A stretch of DNA of 64,000 bases. Source: Megalobrama amblycephala (taxonomy: Eukaryota > Chordata > Actinopteri > Cypriniformes > Xenocyprididae). The DNA lies in assembly GCF_018812025.1 (NCBI RefSeq), contig NC_063044.1, positions 45,163,077 to 45,227,076 on the forward strand. The letters run 5' to 3'. Every line of letters begins with the position of its first letter. The stretch's first letter is position 1. A program made the position numbers and the translations under genes. Below are positions 1-13,272 of this stretch, piece after piece. A model generated the notes under the pieces. It had not been told where the DNA came from, did no database searches, and was given only the letters and a program-made list of their open reading frames with translations.

Positions 1-997
1 TCTTCTGTTCAGTCTGTCAAGGTCAGACGTCCGCAAGCGAAAACATGAACATACTGGAAAGCCGCTTTATAGTAGAAAATGAGGTTGTAATTCTGATTAA
101 ATGAGATACTGGCACTGGTGCTTGATTGTAAGTAACCTATTATATAAAGTGCTATATGAATAAATTTGACATGACTTCAATAGAGTGCCGAATTGCAGAG
201 CCCGTGCAAACAAATCCACATTGCTATGATCAGATTCTTATGCTTTAAAAAAATGACTGTTGTTTCCTCATTTTGTTGTGTAAAAAGCGCAGCACACATA
301 TTCATCTAAATGCCGCTCTCAGCAGTGTGGGCGGCATTGGGATGTTTGCTAACAGGTATTTCGAACTTCTTTTCGAACTTCTTTTCACCCCTAAGCGAAG
401 AACGAAAAAGAACTTTGCCGTAAGTATATCTGGGCCTTTAGACACTCAAACACATCCATGGGAAACACTCAATAAATTCATATACGACTTTGCAAAGTTT
501 GCCAGAATGTAACACTGAAACATTCTTTTGAGTCTGATCTTTTTAATAAATCAATTGATCCAGTTCACAAAACTAGTCTGAAAGATTCATTCACAAATAG
601 AGGCCTTGAGTTTAACATCGCAACAGCCCACCATTTAACAGCCTATTGAAAGGGAAGATTACAGAAGATCATATAGGTTTGAAATGACATGAGGGGAAGT
701 AAATAATGACAGAATTATTTATTTATGACTGTGAACTATTTCTTTAAAGTCACCACAAAATCAAACTTGACAATTCTTATTGACATTGACGTAATGACAT
801 ATTTTTCTCATTTCACATCACAATAGGGAAGAAAAGCGATCTCAACTTCCATTTCATGCTGACTTCAAATATGAGACTTAAAGCTGCCTTTGTTGAAAGC
901 TAGGAAAATTACAGATTCAACAAAAAATGTCAAGTATACTTTGGTGCTGGAGGGTCTTCTCTACCCACACATCACTGCAGGACGAAGGCATCTGTTT

Positions 998-1021
998 GAG
1001 AGAGAGAGAGAGAGAGAGAGA
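998..1021. repeat. (GA)n microsatellite
   Basis: Twelve uninterrupted GA units. Confidence 0.9.
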
Positions 1022-2743
1022 TAGCAACCGATAAGAAAAGCATGGATGGGTCTGACAGATCCCCAGGACAAGGCATCTGTTATCCAGAGCTACTCCTGAC
1101 TGACGCCACAGTCTGGAGGAATGTATACTCAGCTCAATGCAGTATGCATCAAACTTTATCACTGCCACAGAGCTGAACAAGACAAAAATATATGAGAATC
1201 TCCATAGCAGACAGCAACATGAGCAATGGACAACTTTTATCTTCATCCTGGGCGTCCCAACACGAGGGCTCCCTAATCTCTGCCAGGTCCACTCTCACAG
1301 TGTGGCACCTGTAAACCCTGGCACCATCCGCCTGCTCTCTGCTGCCCTGTTGGGCACCATTAGCACACACACAGGAGAATCAGCCTGATCTTTGAACCGA
1401 TCTCATTAGGACAGCGAACAGTCCACCAGTGGGCTAGTGTTGCTATGATTGCTGGGAAACATCCTCAACCTGCAGAACCTGATGAGAGGTGAGATATCAG
1501 AGTCTCTGGGACAATAGGTATGAAATTAATTCTCTATAATAACCAGATGTAGATTATAATCCTTAGTGCAGAAATCCAAATACAAGATAAACCCTTTTCT
1601 CAATGGACATCTCTGACTGTAAATGATGCAAAGGTGAACATGACATTAAACATTAAATAGCGGAGCTTTCAAACTAAATGTTAGTATAGTTTCCAACCTA
1701 GATCAAATTTTTCTTTTTCTATTTCGGTGGTTGTTAGCACCGCACCGCAGGTATAACAGTAATGACACAGATGAACGATATCGTTGGAATCACTTTTTCC
1801 AGCTGACGAGTGATAAAACACAGACAGCCAATCAGAATTCAACCTACTTTACTGAAGCATTTCAAGTGGCAGATGACAAAACTGCAGCGTGCGCTTATAA
1901 TAAACAGAGCATTATCCTTAAATGGTGTGGATATTAATATAGTTACCATTGTAGTTACAGTACCATTATCAATCAACAGGCCTTAAGTGTGGAGGGAACT
2001 GAAATCTTATAAGTCATTCAGTTTTCCACGAGTAATTGTACCATGTTGGTTTGGCAAAGCCAAGTATTTTGAGCCACAACGTAGCCACATACAGTATGGA
2101 AACATGCATTTTTACAAAATAAGATGTATTATGACCATGTATGAACACAATCATAATGGGCAAAACTCCAAAAAAATCTACAATGATTTCAAAGAAACAC
2201 AAATCACTGTTTTATGACTAGCAGAAGATCATCAGTGCATTTCATCAGTGTCAGTACCGAAGGGAGCTTACTGCCGATTCTTTTAAAGCACTCTTAAGAA
2301 TCAACCTGACAGGAGATTATGTCTTAAAGGGAATTTCACACTGACAGTGATTTGCAAAGACAAACTTTATACAAATGAGTAGCGACACAATATACTGTAT
2401 GAGGTGACTACTAATGGCAGTGCAGATACTGTTGACATGGATTACGAACACCTACTAAAAACCAATAGCACAACGACTCAATGACCTCCAGGGATTTAAT
2501 TAACGTGAACAGGCTTTAGTTGTCGACCGTAGATTGTCTCCATAATATTTTTACCTTCAACATCAGACAACTCAAAGAAAATGGACTTTATGCAAACATC
2601 CTACTGATTGTTCTCATCAAAACATCTACAAACCCTTTCACTATTGTGGGAACAATGATAGTAGAACAATTCTTTGAACTTAATTAAGACAAATGAGATT
2701 TTTTTTTTTCAACATTCAGTGCCAAGATGCAGTTCTGACCAGA

Positions 2744-2780
2744 TTATTTTATTTTATTTTATTTTACTTTATTTTATTTT
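2744..2780. repeat. (TTTTA)n microsatellite
   Basis: Seven near-perfect ATTTT units with one substitution (TTAC). Confidence 0.85.
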
Positions 2781-2847
2781 GTGGCACCACTTGGCACAGT
2801 AGAAAATCATAAATGGGTCAATAGATAACAGAAATATAGTAGACAAG

Positions 2848-3445
2848 TTAAAGGGTTAGTTCATCCAAAAATGAATACTCACCCTCATGTCGTTCCACAC
2901 CTGTAAGACCTTCATTCATCTTCAGAACACAAATTAAGATATTTTTGATGAAATCCAATGGCTCAGTGAGGCCTGCATAGACAGCAAGACAATAAACACT
3001 TTCAGATGCCCAGAAAGCTACTAAAGGCATATTTAAAACAGTTCATGTTAGTACAGTGGTTGGTACTGCAAAATTCGAAACAAAAGATTCATAAAGCTTC
3101 GAAGCTTCATGAAATAGTGTTTTGAAATCGCCCATCACTAAATATTGTTGAAAAGTTGTTATTTTGTTTTTTTGGTGCACAAAAAGTATTCTCGTCGCTT
3201 CATAATATTAAGGTTGAACCACTGTAGTCACATGAACTGTTTTAAATATGTCTTTAGTAGCTTTCTGGGCATCTGAAAGTGTTAATTATCTTGCTGTCAA
3301 TGGAGGCCTCACTTAGCCATCGGATTTTATCAAAAATATCTTAATTTGTGTTCTGAAGATGAACGAAGGTCTTACTGGTGTGGAACGACATGAGGGCGAG
3401 TAATTAATGACATTATTTTCATTTTTAGGTGAACTAACCCTCTAA
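2848..3445. mobile_element. Palindromic MITE, GTTAGTTCACCC family (copy 1)
   Basis: A fold-back element starting TTAAAGGGTTAGTTCATCC and ending AGGTGAACTAACCCTCTAA. The outer 150 bp of each arm (TACTCACCCTCATGTCGTTCC and its complement) match in inverted order. It is non-coding; the open frames within it mirror one another. At least nine related copies occur in this window. Confidence 0.85.
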
Positions 3446-4245
3446 AGCGCATTCCAAAACTTTTTATCATAAAGTTCAGTTAGATCCATAATTACAGGAA
3501 AGCTTTTTCAATGGTCTGTGCATGGTGAGATAAGACAAAAAAGGTCAAATGAAAAAAAAAAAATGGAAAAGCTCATCAAATGGAAAAGCTTGGAAAGATG
3601 TGTTTTTATCCCCTCTGCTTGATAGGGATGTAATACATGACATCATCAGGAATACATTAGAAAATTCATTATCATTAAAAGAGAACAGGCAAAAAAACTG
3701 TTCAAAAAGGTGAAATCTTTGCCATGCGCGTGACTGATTAAACACAAAGTGCGAGTTATGATTTATTAAAAGTGGGCCTGAGTGGAGAGAATTAATTCAC
3801 AGACTAGATTGGATTGAAATAACTTGGAGCTACACTGGGAGGAAGATTAATGTCACAAGGGGAAGAAAACGTCCATTTCCTCAACAGACTGGGTCCGTGG
3901 CTGAGACAAATGCCTGGCTCCACTCGCCCCCTCTGGGAAAGTGTGATCTGGTGAGCAGCAAGAGGTTTATTTAAGAGAGAAATCAGACAAATGAAACAAT
4001 CCTATAGTTGGGAGCTAGGAAAGCAGAGACAACACTCTTGGAGAATGTGTGGGAGACTATTTTGACAGTCTGTCTGAAGAATATTATGTTCCCTGAACAG
4101 CCCACCTGTTCAGAACATGCAGCATAACTTATTTTGGTGCTTCTCCTATAATGCAAAATGGCAAAACCCCATCTTTCCCCCCTTTTTTTAAATTTTCGAA
4201 TGTAGGCATCACAACATTATGCTGTGAAGGTTTTTTAATGTTTTT

Positions 4246-4480
4246 GAAATAAGTCTCTTATGCTCACCAAGGCTGTATTTATTTGATAAAACTGTAAAAT
4301 TGTGAAATATTACAATTTAAAATAAATCATTTCTATTTAAATATTTTAAAATGTAATTTATTCCTGTGATGCAAATCATTACTCCATTCTTCAGTGTCAC
4401 ATGATCCTTCAGAAATCATTCTAATATGATGATTTGATGCTCAAAGAAACATTACTTTTTGTTATCGTTGTGCTGCTTAA
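4246..4480. mobile_element. Truncated MITE, TTTGGGGTCAGTAAG family
   Basis: Carries the internal landmarks of this family (GCTCACCAAGGCTG..., ATGATCCTTCAGAAATCATT) but lacks recognisable terminal repeats. Confidence 0.6.
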
Positions 4481-5553
4481 TATTTTTGTGGAAACTGGGA
4501 TGCTTTAAATGGACTCACTGAGTTTTAAACAATTATCTAGTTCTGTCTTGAAACTCTGACGATGCAGGCTGATGGGTCTTTAACTAATTTGGTAGCAATC
4601 TCGTCATTATCTACACAGCACAGATGATTGGTTGCTGTTGCATCAGCAGCCAATGAGCTTGCTGCTCAAACATTCAAATATTTGGCATGTTTGCTGCTAG
4701 CAGTCTGCAGCGTGCTTTCAGAACCCTCCTCCTTCCCCAGCTCCACCTGTATAAATCTGCTATGGGGGTTAATTCAAGTATGTTACATGTTCAGCAGCAG
4801 CAGCAGCATGTCTTACATGCTCACAGCAATGTCTGTGAATGTATTGGCAGTAGCAAGGCTCTGTACTTGCTCTGCAGCAGCAGCGTAGCAGATCTATTCC
4901 GCCAAGACCAAATACATTAACACTGTCATATCCATTACCATGCCAATCTCAATTATCATACCAATATCCCGAGAGCTGTCATGACAAAACAGCATTTATT
5001 TGAAATAGAACAATGGTAAAGTCTTTAATTTTGATCTGTTTTATGCATCCTTGCTGAATAAAACATGCATCTATATCTATTGTGTATATAATTCGATAAA
5101 TGATATGATACCATATTGTGCAAATTTCCTCCCCAATAGTAATTAATGGCTGCTAGACTCCTTTGAGCACATATCCACCCAGATCTCCTCATTCATAGTC
5201 CAGATGGGCACTTTAATCATGCCTGAGTCTGTAAGGATCAGATGGATTCAGGTTTGCTGGATATGTGATCTGTTCGTCTGCTGTAGCCCAGCAAATATGG
5301 CCTCTAGAAAGAAACATCTGCACTATTTCTCAGCCAACAGCCACAATTCAACGCACAGCTGCCTGTCGGACAGCTCACCTCAGTCCAACATCTGGATGTG
5401 AAGATTCTCAATATCTCTCAAGTTTATTTTCAGTATCATTGGGTTTACTGAGTCACTCTTAGTGAGTCACTCATTAAATCTGTTTATTTGCAGTGAGGAT
5501 TATGATTAATGACTTCTCCAGTGGCTGTCGTTAGAAAGTCATACTAATAATAA

Positions 5554-5580
5554 TGTGTGTGTGTGTGTGTGTGTGTGTGT
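5554..5580. repeat. (TG)n microsatellite
   Basis: About 13 uninterrupted TG units. Confidence 0.9.
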
Positions 5581-6544
5581 CCATGTGCACTTTCTAAAGG
5601 TTCAGCAAAAATGTGAAAATCTCTGGTGATGGCATGGAATATTTGTAAGAAAAAAAGTAAGGAAGTACTTACTTTATAATATTAGAAATTGATTCAATTA
5701 CTCTTTATATAAAAAGTAACCTTTGATGAAATAGATGATCTAGTATTTTTCTATACTTTGATCTAGTATTGATACAGATTACAAAAATACACCATTTCAA
5801 TATGAATGTGTGCAGCAGTACATTAAAAGTTTTATTTATTTTACTTTCTACTTTTTTAGCACTGCAGCGTATAAGAAATGACAAAACACACAGTCCACTT
5901 TTTCCAGCCTCTCTCTCTGTCCACCCACCTCAGCTGTACCCACGACTCCATTGTGTGAGGTTACATAACAACATCCTCTGTTTCTCTTCACACCTCTCAT
6001 TGATGTTCACAATAGCACAAGGTTTTATAGACTTTTCGAACTGTACAAATTTTTTAACCTCTTAAACTGACAATTTGCTCATTTTTATGTATGAAAACTA
6101 CGGGTTTTTCATCAAAATGGCAATTATGCACTTAAGGCTATCATAAGGAAACATAAACAGATTTAATGTGTACTATTCTGTGGAGTCTGATCAAAGTGAT
6201 AGTGATAAGCACATTCATACATGCCAGAGTAGTTCAGGAGCACGCTGGGAGGAATCAGCAACAGTTAATGTGCTTAAGAATGCTGCCGCCCCCTCTACCT
6301 TCAGGATTATGTGGGTCAGGTCCCCAGATTAAGGTCATGTGTTGTAATTGCTCCAGGGGACACAGGCAAAAACAGCACAATGGGTGGTTGACATTTTCTA
6401 AGTCAGCTATTGTTGTGTTACACATACTACTGCTAACTGATACCTCATTTTTTTGTATTTTATCCCTGCTTTTGCAAAATGTGAAATGGTCATGTACTTT
6501 ACAATAATATTATATATATTCCATAATATTAACATTAGTTAACA

Positions 6545-6973
6545 ATAGTCAAAGGATTGCCAAGCTTTACTCACCCTCAAGCCATTCTAGGTGTATATGA
6601 CTTTCTTCTTTCTGATGAACATAATCACAGAAATATTAATAAATATCCTGACGCATCCGAGTTTTATAATGGCAGTGAACGGGATCAATGAGTATGAGCT
6701 GAAGAAAGTGTATCCATCCTCATCTATCCATCATAAATATGTGAACGGGGGGTTAATAAAGGCCTCTGAAGCGAAACGATGCGTTTGTGTAAAAAAATAT
6801 CCATATTTAACAAGTTATGAAGTAAAATTATACGACTGACAGACCGTAACAGTTGGAGTTAAAAATCATCATTTGTGTTCTACTGAAGAAACAAAGTCAC
6901 CAACATCTTGGATGCCCTGGGGGTAAGCAGATAAACATCAAATTTTCATTTTTGGGTGAACTATCCCTTTAAA
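6545..6973. mobile_element. Chimeric palindromic MITE copy
   Basis: The left part (CAAGCCATTCTAGGTGTATATG...) matches the subfamily seen at 16598-17263. The right part (GTTGGAGTTAAAAATCATC... to GGGTGAACTATCCCTTTAA) matches the right arm of the element at 8225-8933. The two arms are therefore not complementary over their inner parts. Confidence 0.65.
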
Positions 6974-7525
6974 GGTGATAGAGAGGATTTTTTCGTCGAC
7001 TGAGAATCCAAAGACTGTTAGTGAGTTTTTGAAATGAGCGCATGCATAAGAACAGCCCCCCTCCTTCACAGCTCATTTCAAGGGAACACCTCCCAAAACT
7101 CTGCACGAGTATTGGAACACGAGTGTTTCTTTACCACCGGCATTCGCTGTGTCGTGTTAGTGGATTCATTATGTCGGACTCACCGCAGGTAACTCATAAT
7201 CTGCAGTTGTTATTCCTGTCTCCTGACAAAAACATTGCATGCAGCGCCTGTGGAGTGTGGAAAGTTACTGGAGCGCGCAGCCGCGCTCGTCTCTCACAAG
7301 GAACGTCATGGCAGTGATTGACAAGCCAGAGGGCCAATCGTTTACGCGATGATCACACAAACGATTGGCTGATGTTTTTAAGGCCCTACCTCGTGCACAG
7401 ATGATGTATATTAATATTATTCCTTTCAGCGCACCTAATAAATAGTCTTTTATCAGTTAGTAAAGACAGTTTCAAGTAATATTGCAAAAATGTATAAAAC
7501 AAAACATCTTCTTTAGCACCTTTAA
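6971..7525. mobile_element. MITE of the AAAGGTGC...GCACCTTT type
   Basis: Bounded by TTAAAGGTGATAGAG on the left and TTTAGCACCTTTAA on the right, directly abutting the preceding MITE. The GC-richer interior (ORF from 7042) shows no protein similarity that I recognise. It is related to the copy at 62393-63316 by its ends. Confidence 0.55.
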
Positions 7526-8224
7526 GAATTTGAGTCTTGAAATGTTTTACATACATATTTCCAGTTATTAGTCTACTCTTTTTTTTTAACTTTCAAAAGC
7601 ATATTTTGAATATCATCACACCAAATGATTTTTAATTACATAAGATAATAATAGAATAAGAAACTATCATCTAGCATAAATCCACTGCTCTTAATATTTT
7701 AGCGTCCTTCAATGATGATATTACTACATAAAGGTCCATTTCTCAGCTCAATATTGTATCAAAATAAATAACCCATTTTTAGACAAATGTCTTTTATATC
7801 TTAACAGCCTAATATTCAGTATTATACATGGCCTTCATAATATAGGGTGAATATAAGCAAATTTGGACATTTTTATAAGGTGTCATTGCGGTTATTTTAA
7901 ATTATGATGCCAAATGGTTTTGTTTCTGATAATCTCCACAACACTATACTATAGTATGTACAGAGGAAAATTTAATTTGAAAAAATGTTCTCAAATACAA
8001 AACTTTCACACTTAACCAGTTGCCATTTCTGCATTCACTCTGTTTTAAATGTTTTAATAATTAGGATTTAGTTTAATTTTTTTTATTTCATTTAAGTGTA
8101 AAAAAGAGAAAACATACTGGAAGATGACCACAAATGTGTATTTTGATTCAGCTCTTTAGAGAGATTTGTAAGTACATTTGATTAACAATCTTGTTAGATA
8201 TTTTAGGATATCCACACTTGGACA
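7526..8224. other. No gene seen
   Basis: AT-rich sequence with scattered short A/T runs and stops in all frames. Confidence 0.5.
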
Positions 8225-8933
8225 TTTAAAGGGATAGTTCGCCCAAAAATTAAAATTTGATGTTTATCTGCTTAGAACACAACAGTAGAACACAAATGAT
8301 GATTTTTAACTACAACCGTGGACGTCTGTCAGCCGTATAATGGGTGTCAATGGTAACACAATTTATTAGAGTCAAAAAATATGCATAGACAAATCCAAAT
8401 TAAACCCTGCGGCTTGTGACGGCACATTGATGTCCTAAAACACGAAACGATCGGTTTGTGTGAGAAACCAGACAGTTCAGCATTCGCTTAGTAAGGTCTG
8501 ATTGCTCTCTGACAATGGCAGTGATGTCTCGCGCTTATACTTCAATGAGAGCGAGACATTACTGCCGTTGTCAGAGCGCGATCAGACCTTACTAAGCGAA
8601 TGCTGAACGCAGTTGGACATAGTGGTGTTTTAGAGGTAAAAATTATATAAATACTGTCTGGTTTCTCACATAAACCGATCGTTTTCTGTCTAAGGACATC
8701 AATGTGCCATCACAAGCCGCAGGGTTTAATTTGGATTTGTCTATGCATATTTTTTGACTCTTATAAATTGTGTTACCACTGACACCCATTATACGGCTGA
8801 CAGACGTCAACGGTTGGAGTTAAAAATCATCATTTGTGTTCTACCGAAGAAACAAAGTCACCTACATCTTGGATGCCCTGGGGGTAAGCAGATAAACATC
8901 AAATTTTCATTTTTGGGTGAACTATCCCTTTAA
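8225..8933. mobile_element. Near-perfect 0.7-kb palindromic MITE
   Basis: The arms run from TTAAAGGGATAGTTCGCCC to GGGTGAACTATCCCTTTAA. They stay complementary almost to the centre, where CATTCGCTTAGTAAGGTCTGA (8478 onward) meets its complement near 8585. It is non-coding, and transcripts through it would fold into a long hairpin. Confidence 0.85.
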
Positions 8934-10110
8934 TAAGGCATGTCATGTCAAGAACCTACACTTCATTTACACTTGTCCTGGATGGTCACACAGATGTTGG
9001 ATGTCTTCATGGAGACCCACTGCAGATGATTTCCAACCACCTGACTAACCCGTTTCAGCTCTGAGCTTAGGAATACGCAGTGAAAAAAAATCCTCCAACC
9101 ACATTCTACCAATCTCAACAGTATCAGTACTTCTGTGAGCTGACAGTCATCCTTCTAGCACTTCACCCCTACATTCATTTTCTCACCAGATTTATTTCAC
9201 TCCAAAACTTCAGAATCAAGCCGGCAGAGGAAAGCAGAGTGAGAAAGGCCTACAACGATCTGAGTTTTTTTTTCCTTAGGGACCCCATATGTTTCGACTG
9301 CTAAAATAGCTCAGCTCTAATTGCTGCTGGGATATGTGAACAGGTTGTAGAGGTGGAGAAAAGATAACCCATCCTGTCATCATGTCTTCATCAGTATGTT
9401 GAGGCACGCTCTGCAATGTTCCACTCGCTTCATGCTAATGAAACTAATCAGCAATTTACTCCAATGAGATATACTATATTCCAGATGTTCTTTCTGTAGG
9501 GTTCTGCAGTGAATGCTTGTGGAAAAGGTGGAGAATGTGCTGAATATATGGAAAAATGCTGTGCAGAAATTGTCTGGAAACACTCTTTCCAATTCACTCT
9601 CCCTCTGGGCTCATATACACACTAACACCTCAGAATTCAGACCTCAGTACTGCAGATAAATGAACAGGAAAGCAGCTTCGCCCCCTTTGAGAAACGAACA
9701 CTTCTGTGTGAGACATCTGCACTAGAGTCACACTCACCACTGAAAACCCCCGAAGGTGGCCAACCATCCAGTGAGATGTAAAAGTTTTGTTGTGTCAGTA
9801 TGTCTTTTCGCTGTCTTATTTCTGCTTCTCTTGCTTTCCTTCCCAGCACTCTTTCCTCCTTTCTTTCTCTCTCTTCTGCGACTGAGCCATCTGCACTGTA
9901 ATTCAATCATCACACTAAGCAGTGGAAGTAATGATTACTTGGATTAGCTACAGGGCTCCAAGCCACTGTCTTAATATTGACTGGCAGTGAGAGCAAATTT
10001 GAGCTCGGCCAGCAGCTTCGCTTTCACTTTTTGAGAGATGTTTTATGATGTTGTCTGAACTCACCTCACCATATTGCCAATATTTTACAAGATACACTCG
10101 AGCTCAAAAG
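8934..10110. other. No gene seen
   Basis: Unique-looking DNA with one pyrimidine-rich stretch (9820-9880). The overlapping frames on both strands have no splice support. Confidence 0.5.
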
Positions 10111-12424
10111 TTTACATACCCCTTGCAGAATATGCAAAAATGTTAGCAGGATCATGAAAATTGCATGTTATTTTTTTTTAGTACTGTCAGGGATAAACTA
10201 TTTCACAAAACAGATGTTTACATAAAGTCCACAAGACAAAAAAAACAGCTGAATTTATTAAAATGACCCAGCTCAAAAGTTTACATATCCTTGATTCTTA
10301 ATACTGTGTGTGGATACCTGGATGATACCATGATTGTTTTTTTGGGGTTTTGTTTTGTGATGGTTGTTCATGAGTCTCTTGTTTGTCCTGAGCAGTTAAA
10401 CTGAGCTCTGTTCCTCAGAAAAATCCTCCAGCTCCTGCAAATTCTTTGATTTTACAGCATCTTCTGCATATTTGAATCCTTTCCAGCAGTGACTGTATGA
10501 TTTTGAGATTCGTCTTTTCATACTGAGGACAACTGAGGGACTCAAACACAACTATTACAAAAGGTTCAAACATTCACTGACACTCCAGAAGGAAACACGA
10601 TGCATTAAGAGCCAGGGGGTGAAAACTTTTGAACAAGAAGATGATGTGCAAGTTTTTCTTATTTTGTTTAAAGATATTTTCAATTAGTACTGCCCTTCGG
10701 AAGCTACAAAAGATACTTACATGTTTCCCAGAAGACAAAAAAAGTACAATTTATCCTGTTCATGCAATTCAAAAAGTTTTCTCTTAATTCTCTGAATGCA
10801 TCATGTTTCCTTCTGGAGCATCAGTGAATGTTTGAACCTTTTGTAATAGTTGTGTTTGAGTCCCTCAGTTGTCCCTCAGTGTGAAATGATGGATCTCAAA
10901 ATCATTCAGTCACTGCTGGAAAAGGTTCAAATATGCAAAAGATGCTGGAAAATCAAAGAATCTGCAGGACATTGAGGATTTTTATGAAGAACTGAGCACA
11001 GTTTAACAGCTCAGAATAAACAAGAGACTCATGAACAACGAGAAGTTAAATTGGGCCGGGGGCCGTCCGGGGCTGAGCCCTGGCACATAGGCTTACCAGG
11101 GCTAGTGGATTTTTTGATGTGAAAGAGAATTTTACTTGCCTGACCAGATAAGTAGCTTGATTAAAATGTCAATAACAACCAAAACGCGAGAATGATTAAT
11201 TTAGCTTAAGTGGCGATTGATAGTGGATACTAGTAATGTACTGGCGGTAATATTGCACTGTTGAGGCGCACGTAACCTCTTGAGGAGAATTCAAAACAAA
11301 TGAGCTCTGCTCACAAAGAAACTCAGTTATCATGTTGCAGTAAAAATCCAATATGTGGGGTTTTTATAGCTTGCTATTTACGACATATGATAAAGTTAAG
11401 CATCACACGACCGAAAGAGCTGAATTCCTGAATATCACCTTGATTCAAATTTACACTAATTTCATACAACAGTTCAATAAACAAGTAGTTAATATTAATT
11501 ACTTACGTTCTAGGTGCAATATTGCCTGTTTTTTGTTCTATTGTAGCAGCGAAAATAGTTCCAAACAAGGCAGAACCAGCGAATCTCGCAGCTACGCTCA
11601 GCCGTTTTGAACGAATAGGTTGAGTGAAGATTCAATGGCCCAATCATAAACAACTGCTTCATTCTTGATTCAGAATGAATCGTTTGAATAAATGACTCAG
11701 TGGCTCACTCATTAAGACGGTCACTTGCCGCCATGTACTGGCGCCATCAAAACATCTACTATTTTAATTTATCAAACGTAAGAATTTAAAAATAAAATAT
11801 TAAACATAAATTTAATTAGATTGGGGGGGAAATGCCCTTTACCCCAGGGTAAAAAACATAAACATGCAGATTTAAATATGTCACTGCTGATAAAACACTG
11901 ATGAGAATTGTGCTTGTTTCAGAATGAATTATATTTACAACACACAAAAAAATCCTTTTTTTTTTTTTTTCCAGGCACCATTTAGCTTTGCACACTACCA
12001 GCATCTATAGAATGATTTTGATCAGCATTTTAGTGTTCATTGCAACTTGTTATATTTTAGTTTGTCAATTGACACGATTTTGTAGTCTTCGCATACACAT
12101 GCACCCCTGAAACCACAGAGCCCCCCCCCCTCATAACAAATCCCAATTTAACCCCGTGAACAACCATCACAAAACAAACAAACAATCATGGATCATCCAG
12201 GTAACCACACACAGTATTAAGAATCAAGGGTATGTAAACTTTTGAACGGGGTCATATTTATAAATTCAGCTATTTTTTTGTCTTGTGGACTTTATGTAAA
12301 CATCTGTTATGTGAAATAGTTTATTCAGGACAGTACTAAATAAAAAAAATAACATGCAATTTTCATGATCCTTATTTTGTTAAAATGATTAAAATTTTTG
12401 CATATTCTGCTAGGGGTATGTAAA
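10111..12424. mobile_element. Fold-back DNA element (host of a nested hAT-like insertion)
   Basis: The left arm begins TTTACATACCCCTTGCAG and the right arm ends CTGCTAGGGGTATGTAAA. Inner arm segments also pair, for example ATGAGTCTCTTGTTTGTCC at 10369 with its counterpart ending at 11032, and CCAGAAGGAAACA near 10586 with TGTTTCCTTCTGG near 10806. A second element (11040-12156) interrupts the right arm. It is non-coding. Confidence 0.8.
11040..12156. mobile_element. hAT-like non-autonomous element with 8-bp target duplication
   Basis: The termini GTTAAATTGGG and CCCAATTTAAC are inverted repeats. The element is flanked by the direct duplication TGAACAAC at 11032-11039 and 12157-12164. The host arm reads through the site in its other arm as CATGAACAACCATCAC, confirming a single original copy. 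The 8-bp duplication is the hallmark of hAT transposases. No transposase is encoded in the 1.1-kb interior. Confidence 0.85.
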
Positions 12425-13035
12425 TGGATGGATGAATGCATGGATTCTTCAAGCATTTTTACTGATCATCAGCTATCTGATTTATTAAAACTGCTCTATT
12501 TACACCAGTCACACAAATGTGTCTCCGCAAAACGAATATAAATCCAATCTTCATTCGGATATGCAAAATCTATATGCAAATTCAACAAAGTCCATGTCGA
12601 TGAAGGCAACAGATCTGATCTGGATTTTATTTATTATCAGTTAATTTCAAGATCAAAGACTGCATTGGGAGAGAAAGCGGCATTAGCACTGGTAAGATAA
12701 TTTAGTATCACTACTTTTGATGAAGATGATTGTGTGTTGAGCTTCAGGATGCAACTGTGGCACTGTCATATTTGGCTACTGGGTGCTGGTTACTTGCTGT
12801 CACACGTTTATTTATTTATTTTTTTATCATTTTAGGAGGACTAAAATTTACATGTGTGACTTCAACAACTAGATGCATTTACTCTTGTCCAGTTTCATTT
12901 GAAATGTGTCTCAGACCACCTCCTGAAGTGGTTTGAATGATTGGATTTAAATCTGCCTCGAAAGCGTTAAGATGGGCATTTACACCTGGTCTTTTCATGA
13001 TTGGATAGCTATCCATCTGGTCAGAGAAAACGCAC
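12425..13035. other. No gene seen
   Basis: AT-rich DNA with no recognisable gene or complete repeat. Confidence 0.45.
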
Positions 13036-13272
13036 GAAGTGACCAGTGGCCAATTGCATAAACTTAGGCACTATATTAAGACTGTGTCTTAAGAACTAGT
13101 TTGACCAACTTGCAGTTAACCAAGGGGTAATCAATGTTATTTTTCCAATTCAAATTACACCAATCTACATTTTTATGTAATGGACTTTAAAAAATTAGGA
13201 CCACTCTTCAAGAAAAACATTAGTGTCTTAACTATTAAGACTAGTCTAACTGGTTTATACAACTGGCCCCAG
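13036..13272. mobile_element. Short MITE with GGCCAGTTGTATAAAC-type ends
   Basis: The left end (GTGGCCAATTGCATAAACTTA) and the right end (GTTTATACAACTGGCCCC) are imperfect inverted repeats about 20 bp long around a 190-bp AT-rich core. Confidence 0.6.

Larger units (their letters stand above)
1..2847. other. No gene seen; probable caskin1 intron or intergenic DNA
   Basis: AT-rich DNA with a (GA)n run at 998-1021 and a (TTTTA)n run at 2744-2780. The short open frames overlap on both strands, lack splice context and show no recognised protein similarity. Confidence 0.5.
3446..6544. other. No gene seen; short repeat remnants
   Basis: Contains a decayed fragment of the TTTGGGGTCAGTAAG-type MITE at about 4246-4480 (CTCACCAAGGCTG, then CAGTGTCACATGATCCTTCAG). 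It also has CAG/CTG-rich patches at 4790-4885 and a (TG)n run at 5554-5580. No exon with supporting splice sites was recognised. Confidence 0.5.

Noticed and set aside
7042..7317. 91-residue frame inside the element at 6971-7525
   Set aside because: Belongs to a repeated non-coding MITE; no protein similarity recognised.
9961..10030. Minus-strand AAGCTGCTGGCC considered as caskin1 exon 2
   Set aside because: The following codons do not give the expected GSTK-INVNFQD sequence, so the match is chance.
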